DNA of 64,000 nucleotides from Natrinema versiforme JCM 10478 (GCF_000337195.1 NZ_AOID01000051.1:103652-167651); one strand, 5' to 3'; shown: positions 22,862 through 32,658, counted from the first letter of the stretch. Numbers and translations are program-made. The notes: generated from the sequence alone by a model not told the origin.

Positions 22862-24067
22862 ATGCGCTACGTGACCGCCGCGCAGTTCGAGCCCGAGGAG
22901 CGGGTGGGATCGACTGCGGCCATCGTCGCGATGGGTCTCGGTCTCTCGATTGCCGGCATCGTCCAGACGCTCGCCGCGCCGGCCGCCCAGCCGCTCGTCG
23001 CGGTCGAACTGTTCCTCTCGTTGCTCGTCCCGACCGGCCTGGCCACCGGCGGCTACTGGCTGGCCGACCGAAACGTCTCGTCGACCGATCGCTGGCGAGC
23101 CGTGACGCAGGTCTCGGTCGGGATCGTCCTCGCCTGTGCGTTCGCGCTCTGGCTGACGGGCTACGTCACTCTCGAGGGCAGTGTGATCCGCGACCCGCTG
23201 GGGCTGACGACGACGCTTGCCGGCGTCGGCGGTGCGACCGGCTTCGTGAGCGCCGTGCGGGAGTTGCCCGACGAATCGATCGGCTCGAGCGGCTCGCCGG
23301 GAGCGGCCGGAGCCGAACTGCCGGCACCGGTTGCCCCCGTCGCCCCATCCGACGCGGCGGCGACAGTCGGGACCTCGAGCGAATCGACGACGTCCACTGT
23401 CGTCCAGTCGGCCGCACTCGAATCGCCGATCGACGGGCCGCCGATCCCAGAACTACCGACCACCACTGCGGCGGCGAGAACCGCTCCGTCGGCGGATTCC
23501 GGCACGACGAGCACTCGAGAACCGCGAACAGCGACTCCGCTCTGGGCCGACGTCGATCCGCGCGGGCGGACCGGCGCTCCCGCACGGCCCGTGGGGCCGT
23601 CCGAACGGACTGCGATCGAGGGCACCGTCCCCGACGCGCTCGAGCCGTCCGTCCGCGACGCGTCCGCCGATGCCGTCGGCTCGCACGATCCGCTCGAGTC
23701 GCCGACGCCGGCGCGGGATCCCGGCGTCGAGGCCGTCGCGGCCGTGCCGTCGACGGCCGAGACGGTCCTCGGCGTCCTCCAACGCGAGCGTGCCCGCATC
23801 GCCCTCGCGGTCCTGTACCACGAGTGGGACGGCGCGGAGCGATCGGTCGAGGCCCTCGCCCGCGCGGTCTCGTATCACGTCGACGGCTCGGCCGACGCCG
23901 TCGCGATCGGACTGCGACACGCGACGCTGCCCGAGTTAGCGGAGATTCGGGCCGTCGATTGGAACCCCCGGACCGGTCGCGTCTCGGCGTCCGACCATGC
24001 CGTCTTCGAGGAGGGTGTCCGCGAAGCGGCGGTGCTCCTCGAGTCGTTCGAGCCGGGGACGAGATAG
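22862..24067 (+). CDS. Membrane protein with disordered linker and C-terminal DUF7344-like domain
   Basis: 401 residues. Four hydrophobic segments occupy residues 20-140. A proline/alanine/threonine-rich linker of about 150 residues follows. The last 100 residues (from TVLGVLQRERARIALAVLY onward) look like the small helical DUF7344-like domain of haloarchaea. The layout suggests a membrane anchor holding a cytoplasmic domain on a long tether, as in a membrane-linked regulator. No enzyme motif. The next gene, ychF, starts 95 bases downstream on the same strand, so they may share a transcript, although each has its own start context. Confidence 0.65.
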   Translation: MRYVTAAQFEPEERVGSTAAIVAMGLGLSIAGIVQTLAAPAAQPLVAVELFLSLLVPTGLATGGYWLADRNVSSTDRWRAVTQVSVGIVLACAFALWLTGYVTLEGSVIRDPLGLTTTLAGVGGATGFVSAVRELPDESIGSSGSPGAAGAELPAPVAPVAPSDAAATVGTSSESTTSTVVQSAALESPIDGPPIPELPTTTAAARTAPSADSGTTSTREPRTATPLWADVDPRGRTGAPARPVGPSERTAIEGTVPDALEPSVRDASADAVGSHDPLESPTPARDPGVEAVAAVPSTAETVLGVLQRERARIALAVLYHEWDGAERSVEALARAVSYHVDGSADAVAIGLRHATLPELAEIRAVDWNPRTGRVSASDHAVFEEGVREAAVLLESFEPGTR

Positions 24068-24162
24068 CGTTCGCGGGACTGCCGGCCGCTCGAGCGGGTC
24101 GTGCGGTCGGCGAGGTCGGGCGAATCGAAAGACAATTCCTCCGGACGGCGCTACCGGAAGGC

Positions 24163-25344
24163 ATGCTTTCGATCGCACTTGCCGGGAAACCGAACGCCGG
24201 CAAGTCCACGTTCTACACGGCGGCGACCATGGCGGAGGTAGACGTCGCCAACTATCCGTTCACGACGATCGACGCCAACCGCGGAGTGAGTTACGTCCGG
24301 ACCGACTGTCCCTGCCTCGAGCGCGACGAGCGCTGTAACGCGGACAACTGCGAGGACGGCAAGCGCTACGTCCCGATCGAACTGCTCGACGTGGCGGGGC
24401 TCGTCCCTGGCGCTCACGAGGGGAAGGGGCTGGGCAACCAGTTCCTCGACGAACTCACGAACGCGGACGTGATCGTCAACGTCGTCGACGCCTCCGGCGG
24501 TACCAACGAGAAGGGCGAACCCGTCGACATCGGCGACCACGACCCGCTCGAGGACATCGACTTCATCGAGGAGGAGATGGACCTCTGGCTGGCCGGCATC
24601 GTCGAGAACAACTGGGAATCCGTCGAGCGAAAGTCCCGCTCGCCCGATTTCGACATCGACGAGGCGCTGGCGGACATGCTCTCGGGCTTCGGTGCGTCTC
24701 CGAAACAGATCGCGATGACCCTCCGTGATCTCGACTACCCCGACGACCCCATCCAGTGGGAGGACGAACACCGCGAGGCGCTCGCACGCGACGTTCGCCG
24801 GCGGACCAAGCCGATCGTCGTCGCCGCGAACAAGATCGACGTGGCACCCGAGGAGAACGTCGAGCGCCTGCTCGAACTCGACAAGCCCGTGATCCCGACC
24901 ACCGCGGAGGGCGAACTCGCGCTCCGCCGGGCCGCCGACAACGGCCTCATCGAATACGATCCCGGCGACGAGACGATCGCAATCGGCGACGACGTCAACG
25001 ACGCCCAGCGCGAGGCCCTCGAGGGACTGGCGGACACGATGGCCGAATGGGACGGCACGGGCGTCCAGACGGCGCTCGACCACGCGGTTTACGACCTGCT
25101 CGATCACCTCACCGCCTACCCGGTCGAGGACGCCTCGAAGTGGTCGGACGGGAGCGGCAACGTCCTCCCCGACGCCTTCCTGCTGCCTGATGGCTCGACC
25201 CCGGTCGATCTCGCCTATAGCGTCCACTCCGACATCGGCGACGGCTACCTGCACGCGGTCAACGCCAAGTCGAACCGGGAGATCGGCGAGGAGTACGAAC
25301 TCGAGGAGGGCGACGTGATCAAGATCGTCAGCACGGCGTCGTGA
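24163..25344 (+). CDS. ychF: YchF-type Obg-family GTPase/ATPase with TGS domain
   Basis: 393 residues. P-loop NTPase of the Obg-related YchF/OLA1 group, linked to ribosomes and stress responses. G1 GKPNAGKST at residues 8-16, G2/switch I (ANYPFTTIDANRG), G3 DVAGLVPGAHEGKG, and a G4 seen as ANKID near residue 225. The C-terminal TGS domain is present (ending EEGDVIKIVS). The insert with CLERDERCNADNCEDG near residues 50-65 is common in archaeal YchF. The start at 24163 matches the beginning of the G domain (MLSIALAGKPN). Cytoplasmic. Confidence 0.95.
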   Translation: MLSIALAGKPNAGKSTFYTAATMAEVDVANYPFTTIDANRGVSYVRTDCPCLERDERCNADNCEDGKRYVPIELLDVAGLVPGAHEGKGLGNQFLDELTNADVIVNVVDASGGTNEKGEPVDIGDHDPLEDIDFIEEEMDLWLAGIVENNWESVERKSRSPDFDIDEALADMLSGFGASPKQIAMTLRDLDYPDDPIQWEDEHREALARDVRRRTKPIVVAANKIDVAPEENVERLLELDKPVIPTTAEGELALRRAADNGLIEYDPGDETIAIGDDVNDAQREALEGLADTMAEWDGTGVQTALDHAVYDLLDHLTAYPVEDASKWSDGSGNVLPDAFLLPDGSTPVDLAYSVHSDIGDGYLHAVNAKSNREIGEEYELEEGDVIKIVSTAS

Positions 25345-25492
25345 CGGCGGCCGGAGGCTGTTTTCGTCGTTCAGTCTCGAGTCTCCTCGACGGAAACCGG
25401 TACGCGAAGTTGAATTAGAACAAATAGTTATATTCTGCTCCAAATTCAGAAATGCGTTCAAATATTCCTCCGATACGTCGTTAGGCGGACGA

Positions 25493-25500
25493 CTTATTTG
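25493..25500 (+). promoter_or_regulatory. TATA-like box for amphi-Trp gene
   Basis: CTTATTTG centred about 27 bases before the ATG at 25523, within an A+T-rich 178-base gap after ychF. Confidence 0.5.
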
Positions 25501-25522
25501 GCATAGCGTGGTTGATCGTCCC

Positions 25523-25798
25523 ATGGTGGACAAGACCCTTGCCGCCGACGAGGTCACCCGCGAAGAGGCCGCCGAACAGCTCCGGGCGCTGGCCGACGAA
25601 CTCGAGGGGGAGGGACCGGCGACGGTTCGAACGGGGAACAAGACGGTCGATCTGCGGCCGTCGGAGTCGATCGCCTACGAGGTCGGCGTCCGCGAGCGGT
25701 CGTCGATCCTGCGCGGGAACCGCGAGACGGTGACGGTCAAGCTGGACTGGAAACCGCCGAACGTCTCCGAGGGATCGGCGGAAGCCGAGGCCGAATAG
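25523..25798 (+). CDS. Amphi-Trp domain protein
   Basis: 91 residues. Short acidic protein whose N-terminal part (ADEVTREEAAEQLRALADELE) forms an amphipathic helix and whose C-terminal half is a strand-rich region ending in LDWKP, matching the amphi-Trp domain found throughout haloarchaea. Function of the domain is unknown. A GTG five codons upstream could also start it, but the ATG at 25523 has the better-placed TATA-like box. Single gene. Confidence 0.7.
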   Translation: MVDKTLAADEVTREEAAEQLRALADELEGEGPATVRTGNKTVDLRPSESIAYEVGVRERSSILRGNRETVTVKLDWKPPNVSEGSAEAEAE

Positions 25799-25949
25799 CG
25801 ACCGACGACCGGCTGCTCGAGCGGTCGAGCATCCGGACGAACCGCTGTCAGCGATGGCTCGGCCCGGAACCGATCCGACAGGATTTCGTAGTTTCACGGC
25901 CGCTGTCGGGTAGAGAGTAGTTTTTCGTCGCTGGCGACGTAGGCGGCTC

Positions 25950-26201
25950 ATGGCACCCCACCCGACCCGCGTTTCACAGCCCCGGCGAGATCGAACGATC
26001 CCGGCGCAGTTGGCCTCCCTGAGCGACCGCCTCGAGGCGGCCGAGTACCAGCAACGGCAGTTGAAGAACACGGTCGCCGCGCTCGGGAGCGAAATCGGCG
26101 TCTCGGTGGGCTGTCCGTGCGGCCGCTGTAATGAGAGCTACACGCTCATCAAGGCGGGGAGCATGTACTGCCCCCGGTGTGGCTACCGGGAATCGCTGTA
26201 A
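25950..26201 (+). CDS. Small protein with zinc ribbon (hypothetical)
   Basis: 83 residues. A basic N-terminus, then a predicted helix (LASLSDRLEAAEYQQRQL), then a zinc ribbon with CPCGRC and CPRC (around residues 55-80). The ribbon suggests nucleic-acid or protein binding. Function unknown. It lies between the amphi-Trp gene and a minus-strand prenyltransferase gene, with no evident operon partner. Confidence 0.6.
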   Translation: MAPHPTRVSQPRRDRTIPAQLASLSDRLEAAEYQQRQLKNTVAALGSEIGVSVGCPCGRCNESYTLIKAGSMYCPRCGYRESL

Positions 26202-26243
26202 GCTCGGCTCGATTTTCGGCGGCGGTCGACGCCCCCACCTCGT

Positions 26244-27104
26244 TCACACGAGCGCGGCGAGCGGGTCGAATCGAACGGCGGCCACGAGCACGGCGAGGAA
26301 GACGTAGGAGCCGCGGATGAGCAACATGGTCGCGAGTTCGGGATCCGCCCGCCGTGCGATCACGGCGACAGCGGCGAACGCGACGGCCGCGAGCAGCGCC
26401 GTCAGCGGGAAGATGCGAGCGAGAGCGAAGGCGGTGACGGCGACTAAGGCGACGGCCATCAGCCCGTAGGCGACGCCGTAGGCGCGGTCGGGGCCGACCG
26501 CCACCGCGACGGTCCGTTTCTGAATCGACCGGTCGTACGCGTAGTCCTGCGCGTCGTCGATTACCTTGATCCCCGAGAGGAGCGCGAGGAAGACCACGGC
26601 GAAGCCCAGCGGTACGGCGGTGATCGTCCCGGCCTGCACGTAGAATCCCCCGAGCACGGACAGGGCGATACCGAGCGGGTAGCCCGTCGTCGCCGTCACG
26701 GGATTCATATCGAGCTGTGGCGCGTGGTGGTAAGCGATCAGCCACGTGGGGATGGTCAGCGCGACCGCGAACGGGCCGACGAGCACTCCGAGGGCGATAC
26801 AGCACAGCGCGAACGTCGTCGTCGACAGCGCGAGTGCGACTCGACAGCCGGTCGCGGTCAGCGGATGGTCGTCGTCCTCGCCGCGGACGTGGAAATCGAC
26901 GTAGCCGTCTTTCACGTGGGCCGTATAGACCGCCGCGAACATCGCGAGGACGTGGACCGCGGCGAGCAGCGGGTCGACGCTCCCCGCGAGGATCGCCCCG
27001 AACAGCGACGCGGCCAGCGGCGGCGTCATGAAGACGGGATGGACCTGTGACCGGAGCGCTCGAGCCGTCGCGCCGACACCCGTCCCGTCTCTCGCGAGGG
27101 GCAT
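26244..27104 (-). CDS. UbiA-family prenyltransferase
   Basis: 286 residues with about eight or nine hydrophobic segments. UbiA enzymes transfer prenyl groups to aromatic rings or other acceptors in lipid or quinone synthesis; in haloarchaea this includes menaquinone, haem O and archaeal lipid enzymes. The second Asp-rich motif is clear (VIDDAQDYAYD, near residue 180). A first motif is less canonical (AHVKDGYVDFH, near residue 75). The substrate cannot be told. Start at 27104 with a TATA-like box 28 bases upstream on the minus strand. Divergent from the ThDP enzyme gene. Confidence 0.8.
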   Translation of the reverse strand: MPLARDGTGVGATARALRSQVHPVFMTPPLAASLFGAILAGSVDPLLAAVHVLAMFAAVYTAHVKDGYVDFHVRGEDDDHPLTATGCRVALALSTTTFALCCIALGVLVGPFAVALTIPTWLIAYHHAPQLDMNPVTATTGYPLGIALSVLGGFYVQAGTITAVPLGFAVVFLALLSGIKVIDDAQDYAYDRSIQKRTVAVAVGPDRAYGVAYGLMAVALVAVTAFALARIFPLTALLAAVAFAAVAVIARRADPELATMLLIRGSYVFLAVLVAAVRFDPLAALV

Positions 27105-27128
27105 GCCTTGAGTGACAACGAACTGCTG

Positions 27129-27135
27129 TATAATA
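27129..27135 (-). promoter_or_regulatory. TATA-like box for UbiA gene
   Basis: TATTATA on the minus strand, centred 28 bases before the ATG at 27104, in the 128-base divergent gap shared with the gene at 27233. Confidence 0.55.
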
Positions 27136-27232
27136 CCCGGGCCGGGACCGCACGCGCTGGAACGGATCGGGGACCCCGCCGGTGGCTTCCGAAACACACA
27201 ATTTGATGTGTTGTGCCGTGCCACGAGGGTTC

Positions 27233-28924
27233 ATGACGGATGGTTACACCGGTGCGGATCTCTTCACTGACGCTCTGGAAGCCTACGGCGTCGACTACGT
27301 CTTCGGCAACCCGGGGACGACCGAACTGCCGATCGTCGACGCGATCGGCGAGAGCGACCTCGAGTACCGGCTCGGGCTCCACGAGGACATCGCCGTCGGG
27401 ATGGCCGGCGGCTACGCCCAGCGCCGGCGGTATCACGCCCATCACGACGAGTCGATCACGCCGGTCGGCGTGGCGAACCTCCACATCGCGCCGGGGCTGG
27501 CCCACGGGCTGGGCAACCTCTATGCGGCCAAGATCGCCGGCGCGCCGCTGGTCGTGACCGCGGGCAATCACAGCACGGACTTCCGCCACGAGGAGCCGAT
27601 CCTCTCCGGTCGCCTCGCGGACATGGCCCGGCAGTTCTGCAAGTGGTCCGACGAGGTACTCGACGTCTCGGCGCTGCCGACGATGCTCCGGCGGGCGTTC
27701 CGAGTCGCGATGACGCCGCCGACCGGCCCGGTCTTCCTCGGGCTGCCGCTGGACGTGATGCTCGCCGAAACCGACGCCGAACCCGAACGGCTCGGCCCGA
27801 TTCCCAACGCCGGCAGCGGCGACCCCGCCCAACTCGAGCGCGCGACGGACCTGCTGGTCGATGCGGACAACCCGGTGTTGGTCGTCGGCGATCACGTCGC
27901 CCGCTCGGGTGCCGACGCCGTCGCCGCGGCAGTCGAACTCGCGGAAGCGACGGGGGCTCGCGTCCACGGCGAGATTCTCTCCTGTGAAGTCGATTTCCCG
28001 ACGGACCACGAGCAGTGGGTCTCCTACCTCCCGACCAACGAGGACTTGGCGTCGATGCTGATGGACACCGACACGATCCTCTTTGCGGGCTGTTCGACGA
28101 ACACGACGCTGACCCGCCACGAGGAGGCGCTGGTCGATTCCGACACGACCTGCATCCACCTGAGCGACGACAGTTGGCAGGTCGGCAAGAACCAGCCCGC
28201 CGACGCGGCCGTGATCGGCGATCCGGGGCTGGTCCTACAGGGGCTCACCGAGCGAGTCCAGCAGCGGCTCTCGGACGATGTCGTCGCCGACCGGCTCGAG
28301 GCCGTCGCCGAGGTCAAGGAAACTGTCGAGGCCCAGATGGCCAGCTACGGCGAGGGCGACGGGGCAGACGACCCCCGCTCTTCGAAGGCCGAACTGGTCG
28401 ACGCCATGGAGCGGGTGGCGGGCGACGCGGCCATCGTCGACGAGGGCGTCACCTCGAAGTACGCCATGCTGGTGCGGTGGGATCTCGCGCCGGAGCAGTA
28501 CATGTCGAACAAGGGCGGCGGGCTCGGCTACGGGCTGCCGGCGGCGGTCGGTGCCGCCGTCGCGGAGGAACAGCGAGACGATCCCCGCGACGTGGTCGGC
28601 TTCATCGGGGACGGCTCCTACCAGTACTATCCCCACTCGATCTACAGCGCCGCCCGCTACGATCTGGATCTCACCGTCGTCATCTCGGACAACCGCAACT
28701 ACCGCATCCTGAAGGACAACACGCTCAAGATCATGGGCGGCGAGGAAGCCGACTACGACTTCGTCGGCATGGACTTCGACCCCGCCGTCGACCTCGTCAA
28801 AAACGCCGAGAGCCACGGCGCTCGTGCCGAACGCATCGAAACGCCCGACGAGATCGAAGAGCGTCTCGCAGACGCCCTCGAACGCGACGGTCCCGACGTG
28901 CTCGACGTGTTGGTCCACGACTGA
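27233..28924 (+). CDS. Thiamine diphosphate-dependent decarboxylase/synthase
   Basis: 563 residues. Three-domain ThDP enzyme of the acetolactate synthase/benzoylformate decarboxylase superfamily. FGNPGTTELP (near residue 25) and HEDIAVGMAGGYA (near residue 60) supply the substrate and catalytic Glu region. C-terminal GDGSYQYYPHSIYSAARYD followed by the Asn of SDNRNY is the ThDP/Mg motif. No small regulatory subunit gene is next to it, and the sequence reads closer to a decarboxylase than to IlvB; the substrate is not determinable. The 84-base repeat element at 28923-29006 begins inside its stop codon. Confidence 0.85.
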   Translation: MTDGYTGADLFTDALEAYGVDYVFGNPGTTELPIVDAIGESDLEYRLGLHEDIAVGMAGGYAQRRRYHAHHDESITPVGVANLHIAPGLAHGLGNLYAAKIAGAPLVVTAGNHSTDFRHEEPILSGRLADMARQFCKWSDEVLDVSALPTMLRRAFRVAMTPPTGPVFLGLPLDVMLAETDAEPERLGPIPNAGSGDPAQLERATDLLVDADNPVLVVGDHVARSGADAVAAAVELAEATGARVHGEILSCEVDFPTDHEQWVSYLPTNEDLASMLMDTDTILFAGCSTNTTLTRHEEALVDSDTTCIHLSDDSWQVGKNQPADAAVIGDPGLVLQGLTERVQQRLSDDVVADRLEAVAEVKETVEAQMASYGEGDGADDPRSSKAELVDAMERVAGDAAIVDEGVTSKYAMLVRWDLAPEQYMSNKGGGLGYGLPAAVGAAVAEEQRDDPRDVVGFIGDGSYQYYPHSIYSAARYDLDLTVVISDNRNYRILKDNTLKIMGGEEADYDFVGMDFDPAVDLVKNAESHGARAERIETPDEIEERLADALERDGPDVLDVLVHD

Positions 28925-29006
28925 TGCGGATTGCTGTAACGATTTACCGGCGCAACCGCCACCCGGGTGGCGGTTGCGCCGGAAATGACGTACAGTAAAC
29001 CGTATG
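28923..29006. repeat. Palindromic intergenic element, copy 2 (overlaps stop codon)
   Basis: 84 bases. Outer arms (GATGCGGATTGCTGTAACG on the left; on the right, ACCGTATG read on the plus strand) match copy 1 at 6798-6880. The centre is a perfect 36-base palindrome, 28947-28982, with 18-base arms beginning CCGGCGCAACCGCC. The first two bases lie in the TGA of the ThDP gene. Could act as a transcript 3' structure or be a small non-autonomous mobile element. Confidence 0.8.
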
Positions 29007-29112
29007 AGACCGCCGCCGACCCCTCGGCGATTCCGGCCGTCGATCCGGCCGATTCGCCACCGCGCGGCCGGTAGACACTTGGATATCCTCTCCGCAGAGT
29101 ACGTATTCACGG

Positions 29113-30951
29113 ATGGGCTGGGTGATCAACCCCTACAGCGTCGTCCTGTTACTCTCATTCGTCGTCGCCGTCGGAACCGCAGTCGCAGCGTCGCGGTCGC
29201 GGCCAGCCGCCGGCTCGGTTCCCCTGACCGCGCTCATGGCGAGCGTCGCGGTTTGGCTGGGCGCACACGTCCTCGAGATCGAATCGACGGCGTTCGTCTG
29301 GAAGGCCCGCTGGGCGGACCTCCAGTGGCTGCCCGCCGCCGTCATCCCGACGCTGTTTCTCGTGTTCGCCCTCGAGTACACGGGCAGGGATCGGTGGCTC
29401 ACCCGCCGTCGGCTGGGGCTGCTCGCGATCGAGCCGGCCGTTATGATCGGCCTGTTGGCAGTAAACAACCGGACGGGGGTCCTGTGGGGCACGTCCGTCG
29501 AGGCGGCGGTCGCGCTGGATATCCCGTGGGGGCAGCCGGCGACCGTCGCCACCGCGACGCCAGCACTCGGGCTGTTCGCCCACCTCGGGTACGCGACGCT
29601 CTGTCTCGCGGCCACCGCGATTATCGTCCTGGAACTGGTCGTCCGGAGCAACCGCCTCCACCGCTGGCAGGGGCTCGCCGTCCTGATCGCGGTCGCGGTC
29701 CCGTGGGCGACGGCCGTCGTCGCGTCGTCGTCGCTCGAGATCATCGGCACGACGCCGATCGGCCTGACGGTCACCGGCCTCGCGCTGACGATCGGTCTCT
29801 ACCGCTACCGGCTCCTCGAGATCACGCCGATCGCCAGGAACGAGGTCGTCGCGAACCTCGAGGACGGTGTCCTCGTCGTCGACTCGAACCGGCAGATCGT
29901 CGACAGTAACCCGGTCGCGCGGTCTCGCTTCGGCCGCGACGAACTCGTCGGCGAGCCGATCGACTCCGTCCTGCCGATCGATTTCGACGCGGTGATCGGC
30001 GCAGCCGAGCGTCACGAACGCGGCGAGGAATCGACCGCCGAGACCGACGGCGATGCCGCGCAGTTCTCGCTCGCGGACGGCGGCGATCGGTGCCACTACG
30101 AACTCGCCGCCGCGCCGATCGACGACGGCCGCGGCCGCTCGATGGGCTGGACCATCGTCGTCCACGACGTGACCGAGCGAGTCCGCCGGGAACGCGAACT
30201 CGAGCGGAAAAACCGGAAGTTAGACGAGTTCGCGAGCGTCGTCAGCCACGACCTGCGGAACCCGCTTTCGGTCTCGAAGGGGTATCTCGAACTGCTCGAG
30301 GAGGAGTACGACCCGGACCACGTCGAAACGATCGCAGCCGCCCACGAGCGGATGGAGCGACTGATCGACGACGTCCTCGCGCTCGCTCGGGAGGGGCGGG
30401 CCGCACTCGAGATGCGGCCGGTCGCGCTCGCCGACGTCGCGACCGAAGCGTGGTCGACGGTCGAAACCGACGGGGCGACCCTTTCGATCGACGGCGAGCG
30501 ACCGGTCGAGGCGGACCGAACGCAGCTCCGACAGTTGCTCGAGAACCTGTTTCGAAACGCGATCGATCACGGATCGCCGGCTCGAGAGCTGCGATCGGAC
30601 GGGAGCGGGGCGAGCGATGAGACGCCGGTCACCGTCACGGTCGGGACGCTCGAGGACGGGTTCTACGTCGCCGATTCGGGGACCGGATTCGAGGGCGATC
30701 CGGCGGCGGTCTTCGAGGCGGGGTACACGACGAGCGAGCGCGGGACGGGGCTCGGGCTCTCGATCGTCGCGGATATCTGTGCCGATCACGGGTGGTCCGT
30801 GACGGCGACCGAGGCCGCGACCGGCGGCGCGAGATTCGAGATCACCGGTGTGGCGGGTGCCGAGTCGCCGCCGGAGTCAGCGGACCGGCCGTCGGAGAAC
30901 CAACCGTCGGAAGACCGGCTATCGACCGCTCCCGCCGACGACCGCGAGTGA
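29113..30951 (+). CDS. Histidine kinase with N-terminal 7TM and PAS domains
   Basis: 612 residues. The N-terminal 215 residues contain seven hydrophobic segments, matching the histidine-kinase 7TM sensor module. A PAS domain follows (about 230-360, starting NLEDGVLVVDSNRQIVD), then HisKA with the phosphoacceptor H379 in VSHDLRNPL, and HATPase_c with the N box (LENLFRNAIDHG), then DSGTGF and GLGLSIV. A short acidic tail ends the protein. No response-regulator gene is adjacent, so the partner is orphan. A membrane sensor of unknown signal. Start chosen at the first ATG of the 7TM region. Confidence 0.9.
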   Translation: MGWVINPYSVVLLLSFVVAVGTAVAASRSRPAAGSVPLTALMASVAVWLGAHVLEIESTAFVWKARWADLQWLPAAVIPTLFLVFALEYTGRDRWLTRRRLGLLAIEPAVMIGLLAVNNRTGVLWGTSVEAAVALDIPWGQPATVATATPALGLFAHLGYATLCLAATAIIVLELVVRSNRLHRWQGLAVLIAVAVPWATAVVASSSLEIIGTTPIGLTVTGLALTIGLYRYRLLEITPIARNEVVANLEDGVLVVDSNRQIVDSNPVARSRFGRDELVGEPIDSVLPIDFDAVIGAAERHERGEESTAETDGDAAQFSLADGGDRCHYELAAAPIDDGRGRSMGWTIVVHDVTERVRRERELERKNRKLDEFASVVSHDLRNPLSVSKGYLELLEEEYDPDHVETIAAAHERMERLIDDVLALAREGRAALEMRPVALADVATEAWSTVETDGATLSIDGERPVEADRTQLRQLLENLFRNAIDHGSPARELRSDGSGASDETPVTVTVGTLEDGFYVADSGTGFEGDPAAVFEAGYTTSERGTGLGLSIVADICADHGWSVTATEAATGGARFEITGVAGAESPPESADRPSENQPSEDRLSTAPADDRE

Positions 30952-30965
30952 CCGAGTAATCGGCG

Positions 30966-32513
30966 CTACGACCGCCAGTACGCCGGCGTCAGGATGACCA
31001 GCACGGAGAGGATTTCCAGCCGACCGATCCACATGAGAAAGACCATGTACAGCTTCGCGGCGTCGGAGAACGACTCGTAGCTGTTCATCGGCCCGACGAC
31101 GCCGACGCCCGGGCCGACGTTTCCGAGCGTCGCGATCGTGGCGCTCGTCGCCTCAAGCGCTGACAGCGAGAGGCCGGAGGTCCGGTGGGCGTCGAGGAAC
31201 AGCACCACCGTCGAGACGACGAACAGCGTCAGGAAGAGCGCCATGAAGACGAAGATGCTGTGGATCGTCTCCTCGTCGACGACGTCCCCGGACCCGCTCA
31301 TTCGGACCGGGCGGACGGCTTGGGGATGGATCGTCCTGAACAGTTCGCGCCGGATCGATTTCCCGACGACGTACCAGCGGACGATCTTGATCGAGCCGGC
31401 CGCAGAGCCCGCGGAGCCGCCCAGAAACATCGCGAAGAGGAGGATCGCCTGTGCCGACTCGCTCCACGTGTTGAAGTCCATGCTGGCGTAGCCGGTCGTG
31501 GTCACGATCGCGAGCGTCTGGAAAAGCCCGTGGCGAAGCGAGCGCTCGAGGCTGCCCGGAATCGCGGCGACGCCCTCGGGGACGGTCGCGAGGCCGACGC
31601 CGAGGAACAACAGCACGGAGAGGAGGCCGCCGACGATCCCCATCGACAGCAGGTACGACCGGAACTCGGCGTTGCCGGTCAGGCGCTCGGGCCGGCCGCG
31701 CCACGCGTACCAGTAGAGCGCGAAGTTCGCCCCGGCGACGATCATGAAGGGCATGACCGCCCACTGGACGATCGGTTTGAAGGCCTCGATGCTGCGCCCT
31801 TCGGGAGAGAACCCGCCGGTCGGTAGGGTCGTAAGCGCGTGGGCGACGGCATTGTAAAACGTCATGTTCTCGGCGAGTCCCACGAGTTGGAGCCCGTAGT
31901 AGACGACTACGGCGGCGAGGGTAAACCACGCGTAGAGCAGCCAGAGTGCCCGCGCCGTCTGCTTGATCCGCGGCGTGAGCTTCTCGACCTGAATACCCGG
32001 CGATTCCTCCCGGATGAGCTGTGTCCCACCGACGGAGAGCTCCGAGAGGATCGCGACCATGAGCACGAGAATGCCCATCCCGCCGAGCCACTGGGTGACT
32101 TGTCGCCACATCATCACGGAATGCGAGTGGGTGTCGACGGAAATCTCGCCCATGACCGTCGCGCCGGTGGTCGTAAAGCCGCTCACGCTCTCGAACAGCG
32201 CGTTGACGGGATCGGCGATCGTCCCCGTGCCGGCGACGAGATACGGGATCATCCCGACGGCCGGCACGACGAGCCACGTCAACGCGACCATCAGGAACGC
32301 CTCGCGGTGCTCGAGTTCGGGGTCCGTCTCGAGGCGCTCGAGTCCCGTGCCGACGGCGACTGCGACGGCGAGTGCGACCAGGAACGGCAGGGGGGACTCC
32401 CGGTAGTACAGCGCGACGACCGTCGGAAACAGGAGCGTCAGGGAGAGATACTTCAGCACCGTCCCGAGGAGGCTACAACTGGATCGAACGTCGACGTGAA
32501 TCCTGAGTGACAT
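30966..32513 (-). CDS. trkH: TrkH-family potassium uptake channel subunit
   Basis: 515 residues, polytopic. Membrane subunit of Trk/Ktr potassium uptake. The four selectivity-filter repeats are recognisable by SGFTTTGATVM and TTTGYASMD, and the first half contains FESVSGFTTTG typical of the family. A TrkA/KTN gating subunit is not adjacent. In haloarchaea potassium is the main osmolyte, so the gene is probably essential for salt-in balance. The start at 32513 (MSLRIHVDV) is the first ATG and gives a short cytoplasmic N-terminus before the first helix. Confidence 0.92.
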   Translation of the reverse strand: MSLRIHVDVRSSCSLLGTVLKYLSLTLLFPTVVALYYRESPLPFLVALAVAVAVGTGLERLETDPELEHREAFLMVALTWLVVPAVGMIPYLVAGTGTIADPVNALFESVSGFTTTGATVMGEISVDTHSHSVMMWRQVTQWLGGMGILVLMVAILSELSVGGTQLIREESPGIQVEKLTPRIKQTARALWLLYAWFTLAAVVVYYGLQLVGLAENMTFYNAVAHALTTLPTGGFSPEGRSIEAFKPIVQWAVMPFMIVAGANFALYWYAWRGRPERLTGNAEFRSYLLSMGIVGGLLSVLLFLGVGLATVPEGVAAIPGSLERSLRHGLFQTLAIVTTTGYASMDFNTWSESAQAILLFAMFLGGSAGSAAGSIKIVRWYVVGKSIRRELFRTIHPQAVRPVRMSGSGDVVDEETIHSIFVFMALFLTLFVVSTVVLFLDAHRTSGLSLSALEATSATIATLGNVGPGVGVVGPMNSYESFSDAAKLYMVFLMWIGRLEILSVLVILTPAYWRS

Positions 32514-32658
32514 ACGTAGTAGTTATGCGTCGGACAGCGAACGGCTGCAACACTAACGGAACGGTCGCTATCTCCGACACATTCGGCGTTTGGCAATAAA
32601 AACTGCGTCTCGGCCGCGAGCGAGTACTGGGAGAGATGGCCGAGTCGCGCCCGGTCAG

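Noticed and set aside
24151..25641. 496-residue minus-strand open frame
   Set aside because: Antisense to ychF, with basic/hydrophobic composition and no domain.
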